Shown: positions 1-11,544, counted from the stretch's first letter. The stretch is DNA of 64,000 nt from Symbiodinium natans (GCA_905221605.1 CAJNDS010000247.1:419138-483137); one strand, 5' to 3'. Translations and numbers: made by a program. Notes: generated by a model from the letters alone, not told the origin.

Positions 1-563
1 TTTTGGCTGTTCAGTTCTATGTTCTTGTCATTCTTCGATTCACAATGCGTGCGCATAGCAGGCCGGAGCCTGCAACCTTTCACGTGCTTGATCTCGCATG
101 GCCTGCATCCAGCAGTGCCGCATATTCGGCAAAGCAACTGCAGCTCCCGCTCTGGAAAAATAACGCTGCCTGGTACTCCTTGAGAGCTATGCGGAGCCCT
201 GCATATGGCGACCTGCAGTACTTGACAAACCAAGATTGCCACCAGCGGGCTGCACATGTACCTGAAGTGAAAAAGAACCAAGCCTCTCCTGCCTATCTGG
301 CTCACGCAGCTGCGACATGGCCTGTTGGGGGGTACGTCTTGCTGCTCAAGACGCGTTGATCCACAAAAGGGCCCTGCCTTCTGCTGGATGGCACGAACGC
401 GTGTGCGTGCCTAGGGCGTGGTGTGCTTGGAGACAGGGCAGAGATTGTCATTTAAACCGATGCAGCACAAACCTACCCAAGGCACTGCCACCAGCTTCAC
501 CGGCTCATTCAAGAGCTCATTCTTGCGCTGGTTGTTCAAGCGCTCCACGGCCTGTGCTTCTGC

Positions 564-830
564 TCAAGCTTGCACATATTTGCACATCCAAGCTCGAGGC
601 TGATCCAGTGACGCTTTGACAGTGTCTACCTTGTTGAACTCGTCGTCGAGGTCAACACCCCGACGCTTGTCCAGCAACACCTCGACATGAAGCGGTAAAC
701 GGATCTGCCCTCTTGGGCATTCGCCTGGAGATGCCACACAAAACGCCGGCTTTCTTTTGGCGCTCAAACGCTGCATTTCCAAAGCGATGGCAAAACGATT
801 GACTGCTCTTGACGGCATGCCTTCGAACAC
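564..830 (-). CDS. Coding-like terminal exon, unknown protein
   Basis: An 88-codon open frame on the minus strand, closed by a stop at 564. I do not recognise the protein. Its composition is balanced and protein-like: a basic stretch near residues 22-28 (RLSAKRK), then a charged segment near residues 56-68 (DKRRGVDLDDEFN). The overlapping plus-strand frames are low in charge and rich in Cys, Ala and Pro, which favours minus as the sense strand. It may start upstream through a splice acceptor rather than at its Met. It belongs to the run of minus-strand coding-like segments that fills the first 20 kb. Confidence 0.35.
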   Translation of the reverse strand: MFEGMPSRAVNRFAIALEMQRLSAKRKPAFCVASPGECPRGQIRLPLHVEVLLDKRRGVDLDDEFNKVDTVKASLDQPRAWMCKYVQA

Positions 831-858
831 ACTAGGTCACTAGATTCTTCGGCATCCC

Positions 859-2060
859 CCTGTTCGGTCTTGTACATTGCTTTGGGTTGCCCGGCTTATT
901 GGTTCTGGCGCCACTGAAACGCCTAAAGCGCAGTCTTTATCGTTCTGTGCACTAACTCTGGGGCAATTTCAGCCCAAAACATTTACAGGCAGACATCTCA
1001 CTGCGAATGTCAGGCCTCGCATGAAGCAGCATCATTCTCACAATTCGGGCAGGGCAGGCAAGGAACATGACGATTGCACCTTGCAGCTTCTAGCTGCTTC
1101 GCAGACATGCCGGGCCTTCTTCTTTTTTCCCTTTACCTCGAAGCCACCATAGATCTCCTGAACCATTAACAGTATGTTTCTTATTCTGAATATTACTATT
1201 ATATGCTTTGGGAGACGTCGTCGCTCACAGCAGTCTCGCCAAGGCACCTTGATGCTCTCAGGAGGGATGCCTTTGCTGCTGGTCCCGTCCCCCCCCCCCA
1301 ACTCTCGAATTATTGTTGGCCTCTGCTTCCCGGTTCTACTACTGCTTACCAAAGCGTTTCGCAACATGAGCCGGCATGTTGTCAAATGTGCAGTTGCACC
1401 CAACATTCTTTTGTGTAAGCCCCACGTTGCCCCGAAAGAAACCCCCCCCAACCCACCCCCGCCTCAACTTTCTTTCCGCCATGTTACAGACGAAGTGATA
1501 TCGAGCAGGTGCGCTACATCTCTGAAACCCAAAACAAAACAAAACCCTGAACCACGCTTGAGAAAAGGTTCAGTCGGCTCTGGAGCAACAAAAAAAGTGG
1601 AAGGTAATGAACAGTTTCATGCGGAGTTCAGCCAATCTTAGAGGAAACGTGAAATTGGTTGGAAAAGCACAACAGGCTTCAAGAGGCAGTGGCTCCCAGC
1701 CGACCCAAAACCTCCCCCCCCCCCCCCCCCCCCCCCCGAACCGGTACTAGAAAAATCAGAAGTTAAGAACCACGACCGTCCCATAGTGAACGCAGCTTCA
1801 GGCATAAGTCCAGATCAGTAGCGGATGACTTCTGTTGAATGCTGGATGTTTCGATACAAGTCGAAGGCGACAACCTCGGCACTCAGCTGGAGCAGGAAGT
1901 GGACGGAACGGCTCGATTAGGTAGCACCACCACACATAAGGGTTGCACGCCGCAGTTGACCATTTTGGTAGTCTTGGCGACATGTGTCGCCGATTTTGGC
2001 ATAAAGCCTTGTGCACACGTCGACTCAACTGGCGGCAGAGACCCTCAGCTCAGAGACTAT
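859..2060. other. No convincing gene; homopolymer tracts
   Basis: Several open frames cross this stretch, but none has a convincing composition. A short C run lies at about 1270-1280 and a long one at 1714-1737. It could be intron of a minus-strand gene linking the segments on either side. Confidence 0.3.
1714..1737. repeat. Poly-C homopolymer, 24 nt
   Basis: Twenty-four uninterrupted C residues. On the minus strand this is a G tract able to form G-quadruplex-like structure. Its exact length is prone to sequencing error. Confidence 0.9.
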
Positions 2061-2062
2061 CC

Positions 2063-2847
2063 TTACCACTTGCAGATGAGCCACTCTTGAAGAATTCTCG
2101 AAACCAGAGCGAGTGACCTGCAACCTTGGTAGCTTGTGCACCCCAGGCTCACTTGAAAGAGCTGCGGCTGCGCCTTGCGAGTTGCATCAGTGCAAGATTC
2201 CAGCCCTAGCATTAGCGATGACAAATCATGCCGAAAAAGCTCCAGTTTAACAGCTGCTCGGATGAGTTCCACGTTTGCGGAAAAAACAAATAAGACGTTG
2301 GCGCACAGTGCATGGACACTCGTTTCTCATGTCTCGGCCAGGATGCAATGATGCAGTCCACGTCCTTTTGCTCAAAAACCCACTTCACGAACTGTTTTTG
2401 CCGCTTGTCCGCCTGTCTTGTCCGGCAGTAGGAAACGATCCCATGCACAATCCCCGTATATCCCCGTGCTTGAAACATGGTGGTGCCTTCATGGACAAGG
2501 TCTTGTTGCCCAAGTGGTGCCGATGATCTAGTCGCGTCTTGTACCAATGTGACCTCATGCGGGGCGGTCCCAACTAAGCCTCAGCCGGAAGGCCAGGCTT
2601 GAAGTGCAGCCAAAGAAGCATCAGGTCACCAATGTTCTTCAACTTGGCCTGGCCACTGGTTCCAAGATACCATGCACACCGACTTGTAACCCGGGAGCTC
2701 CGAATTCGCAAGCTGCCTCATCCGGAGGACACTTTGGGATCGACCGAGCTGGTGTGACCGAAAGCGTGTCAACATTTCTGCCTCAGACTTGACAGACCAC
2801 TCTGCCTTCAGCACTTGGGATCCGTTACAGAGGCAGTGTGACGGCAT
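2063..2847 (-). CDS. Fragmented coding-like region, unknown protein
   Basis: Three successive minus-strand frames read like protein: 2847-2626 (73 codons), 2547-2212 (111 codons) and 2272-2063 (69 codons). The middle block has a charged and aromatic stretch around KRQKQFVKWVFEQKDVD followed by IIASWPRH. The last block ends in a Trp-rich tail (EWLICKW) before a stop at 2063. The frame changes between blocks, so they are either exons with short introns or one frame broken by indels. I do not recognise a family. Composition is far more protein-like than in the overlapping plus-strand frames. Confidence 0.35.
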
Positions 2848-3469
2848 CCATCAGGGAAGTCAACATGAAAAGCTCTCTGCCCCCCAGTCTTTGCTTCACA
2901 TATAAAGAGCACGAAGCAACCTTCCCCCATTCCCCCTTCTTCTTCTTACGGGCCTGGGCGGCCAGATCTTTAACCCAACCATGCCGCCTCCGCCGTGCCA
3001 AAACCCCCCCCACCCCCACCTCTCCCAGGGCACACAAAGGACCCTGGTCTGACGTGTCTCTGCTTTTTTTGAAGATCTCTCATTTTAAAGTCTTCGCGGG
3101 CCTGGATAATCAACTTCGGCAATCTTGCCCCGCTGGTCGAATCGACGGAGTCCTTTAATGGGCGCTGTGCCTCGCCCCCAGCCGGTTGGCGCTCGCTCTC
3201 GTTTGTCATTGCTTCTTTCTTTCTGTATCTGGTTCCTACAGTATCTGGTTGTTTCTTTCGTTCTGTCTTGATCTTCAACTTTCTTTGTACTCATTTGACC
3301 TTTCCTTCCCGTTCCTTCCTTTCTTACTTTCTGGCAGCACAGGGTCCGGCATGGCCGCCCTTTCCCACGTGCGAAGTGCTGTATTCGGGAGTCTCTGAAA
3401 CTCCCAAGCCCAGGCCGACGCGCTGACATAAGGCGTCAGGTGTTTGAAAGGATGGGTTTGATTCTTTCT

Positions 3470-3592
3470 CTTCCTCATCCTCACCCTCACTCTCTTCCTC
3501 GTCCTCGTCCTCTTCCGCTTCCGCTTCCGCTTCCTCTTCCTCTTCCTCTTCCTCTTCCTCTTCCTCTTCCTCTTCCTCTTCCTCTTCCTCTT
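3470..3592. repeat. Pyrimidine microsatellite, CTTCCT/CTTCCG hexamers
   Basis: A hexameric array starts as degenerate TCCTCACCC and TCGTCC units, passes through CTTCCG, and becomes pure CTTCCT. It creates spurious low-complexity frames: Pro-Leu on plus, Arg-Lys or Gly-Arg on minus. The long open frames crossing it are explained by the repeat. Confidence 0.95.
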
Positions 3593-4099
3593 GCGAACCC
3601 CGTCACCCCACACTCCTGCGCGCCCGACGTTTCCAAGCAGTAGCCTGACGGTGAGCACACTCTCCGCAGCGGACTCAGAAAACCCCCAAGGCCCCTCACA
3701 CCCTGTTGCCGTCAACCCTGTCTCTATTCTTCTTGGCAGGCAAGGTCCAGGCGCGAACCCCCTTGACCTGACGCCTGTACATGGGAAGGCTGAGGAAGCG
3801 AGGAGGAGTGAAATGCGATACTTTGTCCAGAAGTCCTCGTGAAGACCACAAAAGAACGCCACAGGACACCCCCGAAGAGCTGCCAACAGAAACCAAAGCG
3901 ATGGCAGAGGACACCGCCGAGGGTCACATCAAAGGCAAATGCGTGCCCTGCAAGGGGTCATGCTGTGTTTGCCCCTCAAGTCCTGTCTTGACTGCCGTTC
4001 CCTTAGTTCCGACCCTCCTCCCAACAGTGGAGGCTTTAAACTGACAAAAGACTCCATCTCTTTCAGACTTGAATGGCATTTGAGGAATGTCCCCCACAT

Positions 4100-4118
4100 C
4101 TCTCTCTCTCTCTCTCTG
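4100..4118. repeat. (TC)n microsatellite
   Basis: A short CT dinucleotide run inside a broader pyrimidine-rich tract (about 4090-4270). Confidence 0.8.
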
Positions 4119-4788
4119 TCGTCCTACCCCTTTCTTTCTGCGCAAATAACCTCCCCCCATTGGGGGAGGGGGAGGTCGCCCCCCTTCCCTCTCGCTCCCT
4201 CTCTTCATTTCCCAGACTCTCTCGATCTTAATCTTTCTGTCCCTCTCGCGTTCTCTCTCTTTCTCGTCTGGTCAGTACTCCGCGAACTGCAACTGCAACT
4301 GAGCACACGGCTGATTTCCTGCAAGGCCACATGAGTGGCTTGCAAACTCTCAACCAACACTGGCTGCACACTAATAATTAATGCCATTATGAGTCGCATC
4401 TGCTTGCAGACACTACACGGCCATAATCCCACTCCTGCAGGGAAGTCATCAAGTGAACGCGGTCTTTCGCAAATGTCCTGGGACACACACACACACACAT
4501 TTCCTGCACGTTCTGCTAAGCACGCCTGAATGATTGCGAGAACCGTTGCCGACATAATCAACCACAATCTCAGGAGAGCTGCGATTTCAGCAACCGTGGG
4601 CTCAAACCTAGAAGGACGGTAGACACAGCCCGCCGCAATATGGAGGACACCTCAACGTCTCACGCAGCAAGGTGATAGTGCTATTCACGGCCACACATTC
4701 CAGGGCCGCTCGGCCGAGCAAGAGTAAGCTGAATGGTATTCCAGGTCACTACCACACTCTCACCCGCATCGCCACGGATGATGGACAC

Positions 4789-5007
4789 CTAGGTGCTCAG
4801 GCTCCCACACGCCCCCCTGGTGGGTACTTTGGACTTCTTGAACCAAGGTAAAGGTCCAGACAAGATCTTCGACTTGCAGCAGCTCTGCAGGCTTTTGGCA
4901 AGCTCCAGGCTCTCGACAACCTCACAGCAAGGTAAACGCACAAACCATCGAAAAGTTTCCACTTCATTGCGACAACATGTCAACAACTCGAGAGTCCAGG
5001 AACTCAA
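4789..5007 (-). CDS. Coding-like exon, unknown protein
   Basis: A 72-codon minus-strand frame. Residues 13-65 look like a real protein: alternating hydrophobic and charged positions, including ETFRWFVRLPCCEVVESLEL and later PWFKKSKVPT. The opposite-strand frame of similar length is less even. No family recognised, and start and splice sites cannot be fixed. Confidence 0.28.
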   Translation of the reverse strand: MSSWTLELLTCCRNEVETFRWFVRLPCCEVVESLELAKSLQSCCKSKILSGPLPWFKKSKVPTRGACGSLST

Positions 5008-5367
5008 AACTGGAGACTCACAGCTGGCTGAAGGAGCTGTGGGACCAAAACCATCTAAACGAACTGCGAGCTTTCAGAGAATTCAGGCCGGTGCCCGCCG
5101 GCTGCGAAGTCAGGAAAGAAAGCAAATCCCAGCCTGCACACCATACTTGGAGGTTCATGGTACTTATTGCCCTAATATGGTTATGAGTACAGTTATAAGT
5201 ACACTTACAATTGGTTAAGCTTTAACATGAATATCCAAGTTTAGCACAGTGTTGCCAATTTCCCGTGCAATCGCAGGACATGTCGCACGCTCTGAATCAT
5301 GCGCGCGACACAGTACGAGACTTGTGACCGCCAACCTTGCTGGATGCCCTTGTCATTCAGCGGCGAA

Positions 5368-5595
5368 TCATAGAAAATGGAATCTCTCTGAAAGGTCATC
5401 ATTGCCTGGCATAGAACAGGAAGAGCTATGTCCCCATGTTCTCAGGCAAGCAATCAGGCCTCCTTTATCAAAGCCCGGACCAAGCGGAAAGGCAGAAAAA
5501 TCTTCCAGCCCTGCCAGGACTTTTGCCGAGCCAGCATGCACAGGGTCAAGAACTTCGACCTGCCTCGTTAAACACCGAATTCCACTGCGACTCAC
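5368..5595 (-). CDS. Coding-like exon, unknown protein
   Basis: A 75-codon minus-strand frame. Its core (around VEVLDPVHAGSAKVLAGLED and then FDKGGLIACL) has alternating hydrophobic and small residues typical of a folded domain. It ends in ERFHFL before a stop at 5368. The frame on the opposite strand overlaps it. Not recognised, and probably an exon of the same minus-strand unit as its neighbours. Confidence 0.28.
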   Translation of the reverse strand: MSRSGIRCLTRQVEVLDPVHAGSAKVLAGLEDFSAFPLGPGFDKGGLIACLRTWGHSSSCSMPGNDDLSERFHFL

Positions 5596-5729
5596 CGTGG
5601 CGAATGAAGACGATCCTTAGATCAGGAACACGCAATGCGCCATTCAACCTCCTTCCAATCTTCAACTTCCTCCCTATCGGCTACACTTGAAAAATCACAT
5701 CGGACAACTGGCAAGATCGCCCTACTGGC

Positions 5730-6524
5730 ATGCAGTTGACATGCTCCGTAGCACGAACATCGAGACAAGCTTCTTCATCCGCTTGCAATTCTGCGATGCT
5801 TTCTCCAACTTCATGTCTGTTGGCTTACAAGGCCTGCCACTTTGTGAAGCATCTCATCACGCAAGCACAGCAACGAGTGACTGTTGCAGCGTGGCATTGG
5901 CTCAGGGCCAGGCTTCTTGTCACCTTACACATGACACAGGACGGCTCAGTCTGTGCAAGAACCCCAGCACCCAGAACCCGCAAGGAAGGCTTCTGCACAC
6001 TGCAAACCAGCGGCGGGCCAAGAAGAAGTAGAAGAAGGACCACACTTGCAATTTCGCCTGCTCCCAAAAGATGCAGTGATGCACCATCTGGACCATCTGG
6101 ACAGAAACTCAAGCGATGGCCTGCCTTGGGCACAACTACAAGGGCCACCAGCGCCTGGCCAGGTTCAGCTCACAAACGCCGAAAGCAGGGTCCAGATCAT
6201 CTAGCTTCCGCCGAGTCTGAGGGCGCCACTAAATTGGCCAGTATGAGAAACAACCAGAGCATGGTCTCCTTGGCATCGGGTCGCCCAAGCCAGTTTCCAA
6301 ACGAGCACACAGCTGCGTGTGATGACAAGCTTCTGGGGACATCTTTCGCTGGCCAAGCGCGGCATGCGAGACGTCTTGCACTATGCCCACCTTGCGCAAA
6401 GGGCTCATCGGTCTCAGAGGGCTCTGTGCTTTTGCCAATTGCGGTGCTTTTGCGGTTTGTGGCCTCCGCAATGTATTCTAAGGGCCCTTGGATGGCAGGT
6501 ATCGCCGCCAGTCTCACAATGTAG
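5730..6524 (+). other. Long open frame, probably not coding
   Basis: A 264-codon plus-strand open frame, unusually long for this base composition. Its composition is poor: rich in Ser, Ala, Arg and Thr, with no hydrophobic periodicity. It runs antisense to a better minus-strand candidate at 6197-6808. I list it because of its length but think it is a shadow of minus-strand coding sequence. Confidence 0.12.
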
Positions 6525-6808
6525 TCCTGGAGCTGGGCCTCTGGCAACAAAACAAGAGCACGAGTCGCAATTGAAGGGCTGACGTCATGAAAGGACGTAA
6601 ACAGGGGGCTCCACCAGTGCTGACTACTTACCGGGGCTGATTGGGCCCTGCCTGTGCCAGGATCATCTTGGAGCCCACAGGCTCCAAAAACCCGACTTTG
6701 TCTACCCAAGCAGTGGCATGGCTTCGCGCGGACTCCGCCGCCATGCCTGGAATGGCACGATGCGCAATTCACAAGGGGCTCCATAAGAAGGTCATGCCCG
6801 CCTGCCAC
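6197..6808 (-). CDS. Coding-like exon, unknown protein
   Basis: A 203-codon minus-strand open frame. The middle third, around residues 73-115, reads as a helical segment (for example PEAQLQDYIVRLAAIPAIQG), followed by a charged Ser/Thr/Glu stretch. The ends are less convincing and may be intron read-through. No family recognised. It is on the same strand as the neighbouring coding-like segments at 5.4-5.6 and 7.5-9.1 kb. Confidence 0.3.
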   Translation of the reverse strand: MAGGHDLLMEPLVNCASCHSRHGGGVRAKPCHCLGRQSRVFGACGLQDDPGTGRAQSAPVSSQHWWSPLFTSFHDVSPSIATRALVLLPEAQLQDYIVRLAAIPAIQGPLEYIAEATNRKSTAIGKSTEPSETDEPFAQGGHSARRLACRAWPAKDVPRSLSSHAAVCSFGNWLGRPDAKETMLWLFLILANLVAPSDSAEAR

Positions 6809-7494
6809 AACGTTGCCACCCGCCAGGGCGCAACCTGACTACGGCTACCCGACTGCCACCTGGTAAACCGGAATCAGCGGCGAGGTGATGCCTTATCATA
6901 ACTTGTTGCCCTTTGTGTCAAGAATGAGCGGAGTGAGTTCGCATAACTCTTGCCAGACCAGAGCCTTCCAGATCGTTCAGTCTTTAGCATGGCTCACGCT
7001 CGCACACTGGGGTGGACACGGCATCTTGCACCGGACTGGTAGGTCCTCTGCGGCAGCTGCAACTCAAGCATAGCACACGGAAATCTAGGCCTGGAATCTA
7101 GGCACCACAACTCCAAGCGCTTGCAACAATTCCTGCAGTACCCGAAATGCCAGTGCCATCCGCAGGATTGCTGGATGCCTGCCGGCAGAAGCACAACACG
7201 TCGTCGTCATCTTTTGACTTCTCTAAGCACGGATGTTCTGTTCCCCTAAGCTTCGCACACGTTCCATCTCCACTGTGCCAGGTATACCCTTCTGCTCCTC
7301 ATTGACCCCCCTGGCAGTCAACATCAATAGCCACAAGGGGTCCAAATTCCAAACTCGCAAGTTGCAGCCCTTGAAGCTTCACGAGGACTGCAAATGAGGC
7401 ACAGATCTTTAAGGAAGCGCTCGATGGTCGCCAGCTTGTAATCGTCGCCATGATCTGGGGACATTCATGACCAGTCATCAAAGCAAAAGCCATG

Positions 7495-8482
7495 TCACAC
7501 GTTCGAAGGCTCTACTGAGCAGGCCAGGCCAACAAAAACACGGAGTGTCACCGTGGAACTAGTGTAACTCCTCACACGCAAACCACCGCACGCGGCCAGC
7601 GTCCCCATGGTGTTTTTGAGGCCGCTGCAGCGCTGCCGCATCTCCTCGGCATCCCGTTGAGCCACGAAAGGGTTGCACCTGAGCACAGGCACTTGCGATC
7701 CACGTCATGAAAGTGCTAGCAGGCGACTGGCGCGCCAGCCTTTGATAGAAAGCCTTGTCTGTCCAGGCAGCAGCCAGATCCTGCAAGGCCCACCACCGAT
7801 CTAGTGACCACAAGTGTAACAAAGAGGTGCACACTCGCATCCTTCTCCAGTTGCTTGCGACGTTGCATCCACCGACCTTGACAGAGCAGAGGAGCATATC
7901 TGGACTGACAAAGCCAACAAAACCAGCGGCAGCACCTTTGCCAGCACCAGCTTTTCCCTGCAAGAGATGGCTTCCAGGACAGAACATGACCGAGCAAATC
8001 TCCGACCTCATCAAGTAGGCTGCCATAGTTTGGGCGCGTGCCTGGCCAGTCAACACTGGCAGTCCACATCTGTCAAAGAGCCAGAAGTTGCATCGAGCAC
8101 CTTTTGGTAGAGGAAGAAGCTCGGAAACAATCTTGTTGATCAATTCCTTGTGCCTACACAGCCAATGGCAAGACAACCGTGGGCTCTGCTGGTCTCTTCC
8201 ATCATTCTTTGCACTATTTTACGCCTTAAACATGGCTGGACTTGGAATTGGGCCCCTCTCAACTTTCAGTGGGAACAACCATGGCCTGACAACGTCTGCA
8301 CGTTCTGACCTTTCTCCAGAAGTTGCTGGAACCTGGAATTTGGCACAAGGAATTGCTTTCAATGAGAACTTGCACTGGACATGGTCCACTGGTCCATCAG
8401 CGCGTGAAAAAAGTGTGAGTTTCACAAGTTCGCATTGAAAGGAAGCAAAGCCCCTCACTCCAGGACCATCCAAAGCCTGCAA
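7495..8482 (-). CDS. Coding-like exons, unknown protein
   Basis: Three consecutive minus-strand frames give a plausible protein. 8482-8219 has a charged and aromatic core (RADGPVDHVQCKFSLKAIPC). 8176-7559 (205 codons) carries HKELINKIVSELLPLPKGAR, then a Trp- and Cys-rich middle part. 7692-7495 continues with NPFVAQRDAEEMRQRCSGLK. The last two overlap in different frames, so an indel or a short intron lies near 7.65-7.7 kb. A Gly/Ala/Lys-rich stretch (KAGAGKGAAAG) in the second frame is not a proper Walker A motif. Unknown function. Confidence 0.33.
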
Positions 8483-8503
8483 GCACCATTAAGTTTAGGA
8501 TTC

Positions 8504-8540
8504 AGTGGTTAGGGTTTAAGGTTTAGGATGGGTTTAGGCA
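8504..8540 (+). repeat. Short degenerate TTTAGGG-like tract
   Basis: About five imperfect heptamers of the form GTTTAGG or GGTTTAAGG lie between two minus-strand coding-like segments, where an intron would fall. It is an early instance of the telomere-like heptamer that dominates the right half of the window. Confidence 0.55.
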
Positions 8541-9117
8541 TGTTCAGGGCACCAATCAACACCAAGAGTCAAGCGAAACGAACTGCTGAGGCACAGGCCA
8601 AGTACTCGGACAAGGATGGCAACCAGTTTGCCCCCCGCTTCTGGCTGACCTCGTGATAAGGCCCGTTGAAGTGGCTCTAGCCCATCTTCTGTCTTCCAGC
8701 CTTCGGTAGCTGTACTTGTCTTGACGGCCTTCTGGCTGAGAGGGGCTGCTGCGGCTGCTGCAGCCGGACCTGCGCAGCCCAGTGCTTGCTGGCGTTGCCA
8801 TCTTCTGTACAGATGCACCTGGCGGTGGCCATCACGTGCGCTTTGGGGAATCTCTATGGACCTTGTATCGGCATTTCATGTCAAAGCCAACAAAGCTCAA
8901 GTACAAAGCATGATGGCACATGAACCATGGACTATGTCAAGGCTTGAACGTCAGGAATGCGCTTCCAGCGTCCTCGTAAGATACCTTTGCGTGTTGCCAA
9001 CAGAAGGGTTGGACGCCACAGCCGCAGCATCGCAGGAAACAGCAGACTGAGCTCGGAGCTTCTCGTCCCCATTGCCTGGCACGATTCTGGGACTGAAATC
9101 AAGCAAAATTCCGTCAC
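8534..9117 (-). CDS. Coding-like exons, unknown protein
   Basis: Two minus-strand frames, 9117-8932 (61 codons, ending in RKGILRGRWKRIPDVQALT) and 8818-8534 (94 codons, with an Ala run and then GWKTEDGLEPLQRALSRG), look like pieces of one protein. Both lie directly upstream of the 7495-8482 segments on the same strand. No domain recognised, and splice junctions are not resolved. Confidence 0.27.
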
Positions 9118-9129
9118 CGCACGTGCGTC

Positions 9130-10460
9130 CGCCTGGAGGAAGTCAGCATCAACTGCGTGCTCTCATTCTTGGCCTCCATGCACTGATCTCCAAAGGCGCG
9201 GCCGAAAAAGAGAAACCCGGCCTCATATGCTGCATCTGCGTCAGCTTTCACCTAGATCATCGGCAAGATCAAGCAGAACCAAGCAAGAGCAAGAGCTGGC
9301 AAAGGGCTCTATTCCGCCGGCCTGCTCCACTCTCCTATAAGAGCCCTTGATGTGCAGCTTCCTTGGTCAGCTTCGTCCCTCTCTTCCGTCCGTTTCTCTT
9401 CTGTCACGCGGCCCTGGATTGGAAATCATTGTCGAGAGTGGTGGCACCGACTACTTTCCACGGAGCACAGTCGGAACGTTCCATTTAACACCACAGCCTG
9501 AATTTTTTTTAGACAGAAGACAGGTACTGCAGGCATCCACACACCACGCCAAGGATGTGATGCAGCATCCTAGAGCAGCAGCAGAGCACGGCCAAAACTG
9601 TACACTCCTTCTCGCGCTCGTCTTCCTCTTACTCCTCCCTCCCCTCCTTTGGCCTTGTTATGAGGATCTTGTTGATCTGGTTTCTCTGCGTGTCGCTCTC
9701 GTAGATTCCATTTATCATCCCGTCAAGCGTTGCCAAAGCAGAATCTCGGCGGTCCACCCGATGGATCCCATCTAGCCGATCTCGAGACTTGCAATAAAAA
9801 AATCAGCGCAAGTAAAATTGCATACCGACGCTTCCTCGTGAATTTTACATCTGAAGCTACAACATAACGCGCTGGCACAGGACCCGGCGAGGTGAGAAAT
9901 TGAGAGTTGAAATATTGGCAAAGCCCATGAGAAGCCCAGCTCGTGCAGCCACGGCTTTTTGCATATGAGTGGCATACAAGGGAGAGAAAGAGAGGGAGAG
10001 AGAAAGAAATAAATTGCTCAGGCCGTTTTACGGCTTAGGGTCGTAGGGTTAAGGGTTTAGTTTGTGGGGGCTCAAGTTAACTTTGGCGGCTTCAGGGTTT
10101 ATTCCCATTATAAGGGGAACCCTCCAAAAGGAACCCCCAAATCAAAAGATCCAACAAACAACAGCCTACATAAGCCTTCATAGGCCCCAAGGAAAGGGGG
10201 GGGGATCTGATTCCATCTTTCCGCAAGTGAAATTTTTAAGGGGTCGAAATCCATTGACGAGAAAGGAAGACGGAATCTAAACACGCAAGTCCACCACTTG
10301 TACTGCCCCCTTTGGATTCGACGCATTGTTTAGGGGGTGATGATTGCTTCGTTCATCGTCTTTTTCTCATCGCTTTGCCTTGCTTGCCCCGCCCACATGA
10401 CGTTCGCAGACATCAGACATGACTTGTGCTGCTGGTGATGGTGCGAGCTATGCCCAGGCC
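9130..10460. other. No convincing gene
   Basis: Frames here are short, or low in charge and periodicity. A purine run (GAGA-type) lies at about 9984-10008 and degenerate TTTAGGG at about 10025-10060. Probably intron or intergenic. Confidence 0.3.
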
Positions 10461-10463
10461 ACT

Positions 10464-10859
10464 TTATGATGACGGGTGGTCTTCCGTTCCCGCAAGTTCT
10501 GGATGTTCTGGTGAGTCTTCCGCTTCATGCACGCGGGCACATGTACCACACACAGCGAGAATGTAGGAGGCCCACAACTCCTTGAAGCCGTCCTTCTCCT
10601 GCAAAGAGGCATGTTTCTTCGCAAGCAGTTGGTGGCCAAGGCTTCGTACTTCATTGGCTACTTGGCTGCCAGTAAGATGTGTATTGCAAAAACACGCACC
10701 AACAATGTCGATCATCTCAATAAACAACAAGAACCCAAACAAAAAAAAAAAAACACACACACACACACATTGCCTGCCGCTCTTGGACCTGTCCACAACG
10801 TGGCAAATCTTTCCTGCGAGCCGAGGTGCGCAACTCTGAATGCAAGCCGGCAAGAACAT
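10464..10859 (-). CDS. Coding-like C-terminal exon, unknown protein
   Basis: Within this minus-strand frame the last about 65 codons read convincingly as protein (including GHQLLAKKHASLQEKDGFKE and then LWASYILAVCGTC) and end in an acidic, Pro-rich tail (EDSPEHPELAGTEDHPSS) before a stop at 10464. The upstream part crosses the AC microsatellite and is more likely intron. It follows, on the same strand, the coding-like frames at 10.9-11.5 kb and may be the last exon of that gene. Confidence 0.38.
   Translation of the reverse strand: MFLPACIQSCAPRLAGKICHVVDRSKSGRQCVCVCVFFFLFGFLLFIEMIDIVGACFCNTHLTGSQVANEVRSLGHQLLAKKHASLQEKDGFKELWASYILAVCGTCARVHEAEDSPEHPELAGTEDHPSS
10741..10769. repeat. Poly-A plus (CA)n microsatellite
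   Basis: An A run followed directly by AC dinucleotides. On the minus strand this is TG then poly-T, compatible with intronic sequence ahead of a 3' splice site of the minus-strand gene. Confidence 0.9.
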
Positions 10860-10904
10860 GACAGAAAGCTCGCAGGCTAAAGAAAAAGTGCTGCTCGACC
10901 TTGA

Positions 10905-11544
10905 TCAAGTCAACAATAGCCAACGGCTCGGGTCCCGTACAACGCATGAGGAAGACGCGAAAGGCTCTGCATCTCTTCCCGGTCGGCCTGCACGAGAGCC
11001 ATCGTCTGCATACCGACAGTGCGCCATCAGCAGTAAAGACGCAGACCGCCATGCCTCCAAACCTGCTTCTTCTGCAACAGTCTGTTCATCTTTGATGACA
11101 TCCTGCACTTCACCCCACAGAGAGTCCACAACCCACTTGGAAGGATGTAATGCTGCCTTTGCATCCGGCGAAGTTGGTCGCTCAACTTCTTGCTCTTTTC
11201 CTTTGCAACTCTTGCTCTTGAAGAGCGGGTCAGTGATACAAGTGACACCTGCTAGGCTCAATCCAAGCAGTCGGCGGCGGGTTCTTTCTTTGTCTTTCTT
11301 GTCTTGGTGCTGTGAACTGGCCTGATTGCTTGCAAGCGTTATCAGTTTGAGTACCAGCAGAGATGTTGAGTAACTTTTGGGTGCCGGCATCACGCCCCAC
11401 AGCCTGCTTGATCTTCTCAACCTTCAGGTTCCGAGCACTCGCAGAAAGCACTTGCTTCGAGCACTTGCGCATCTTCTGCTTTGCCTTGATCAAGGTGGAG
11501 TTGTTGATCTCGACGACTCTCTCAGGGGGCACCGGGGCACCCAA
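10905..11544 (-). CDS. Coding-like exons, basic protein, unknown
   Basis: Two overlapping minus-strand frames join into a plausible protein. 11544-11230 starts with a Pro-containing segment followed by a strongly basic helical stretch (INNSTLIKAKQKMRKCSKQV, then ARNLKVEKIKQAVGRD). 11420-10905 continues with KDKERTRRRLLG and an acidic amphipathic helix (LWGEVQDVIKDEQTVAEEAG). The two must be connected by a frame change near 11.30-11.35 kb, either intron or indel. A YADD tetrapeptide occurs late in the second frame but without reverse-transcriptase context. No family recognised. Confidence 0.4.

Noticed and set aside
1..359. 118-codon open frame at the window start
   Set aside because: Truncated at the edge, irregular composition, and overlapping a minus-biased region. 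No support as a gene.
3275..3886. 203-codon minus frame with a long Arg/Lys run (and Pro-Leu and Gly-Arg frames alongside)
   Set aside because: The run is the translation of the CTTCCT hexamer microsatellite. Outside it the frame has no convincing composition.
7900..7980. KAGAGKGAAAG as a P-loop NTPase motif on the minus strand
   Set aside because: It does not fit GxxxxGK[ST] with a following strand and helix, and no Walker B or other NTPase feature is visible.
10990..11030. YADD tetrapeptide, the reverse-transcriptase catalytic signature, in a minus frame
   Set aside because: No surrounding reverse-transcriptase motifs, and the neighbouring sequence looks like an unrelated basic protein.
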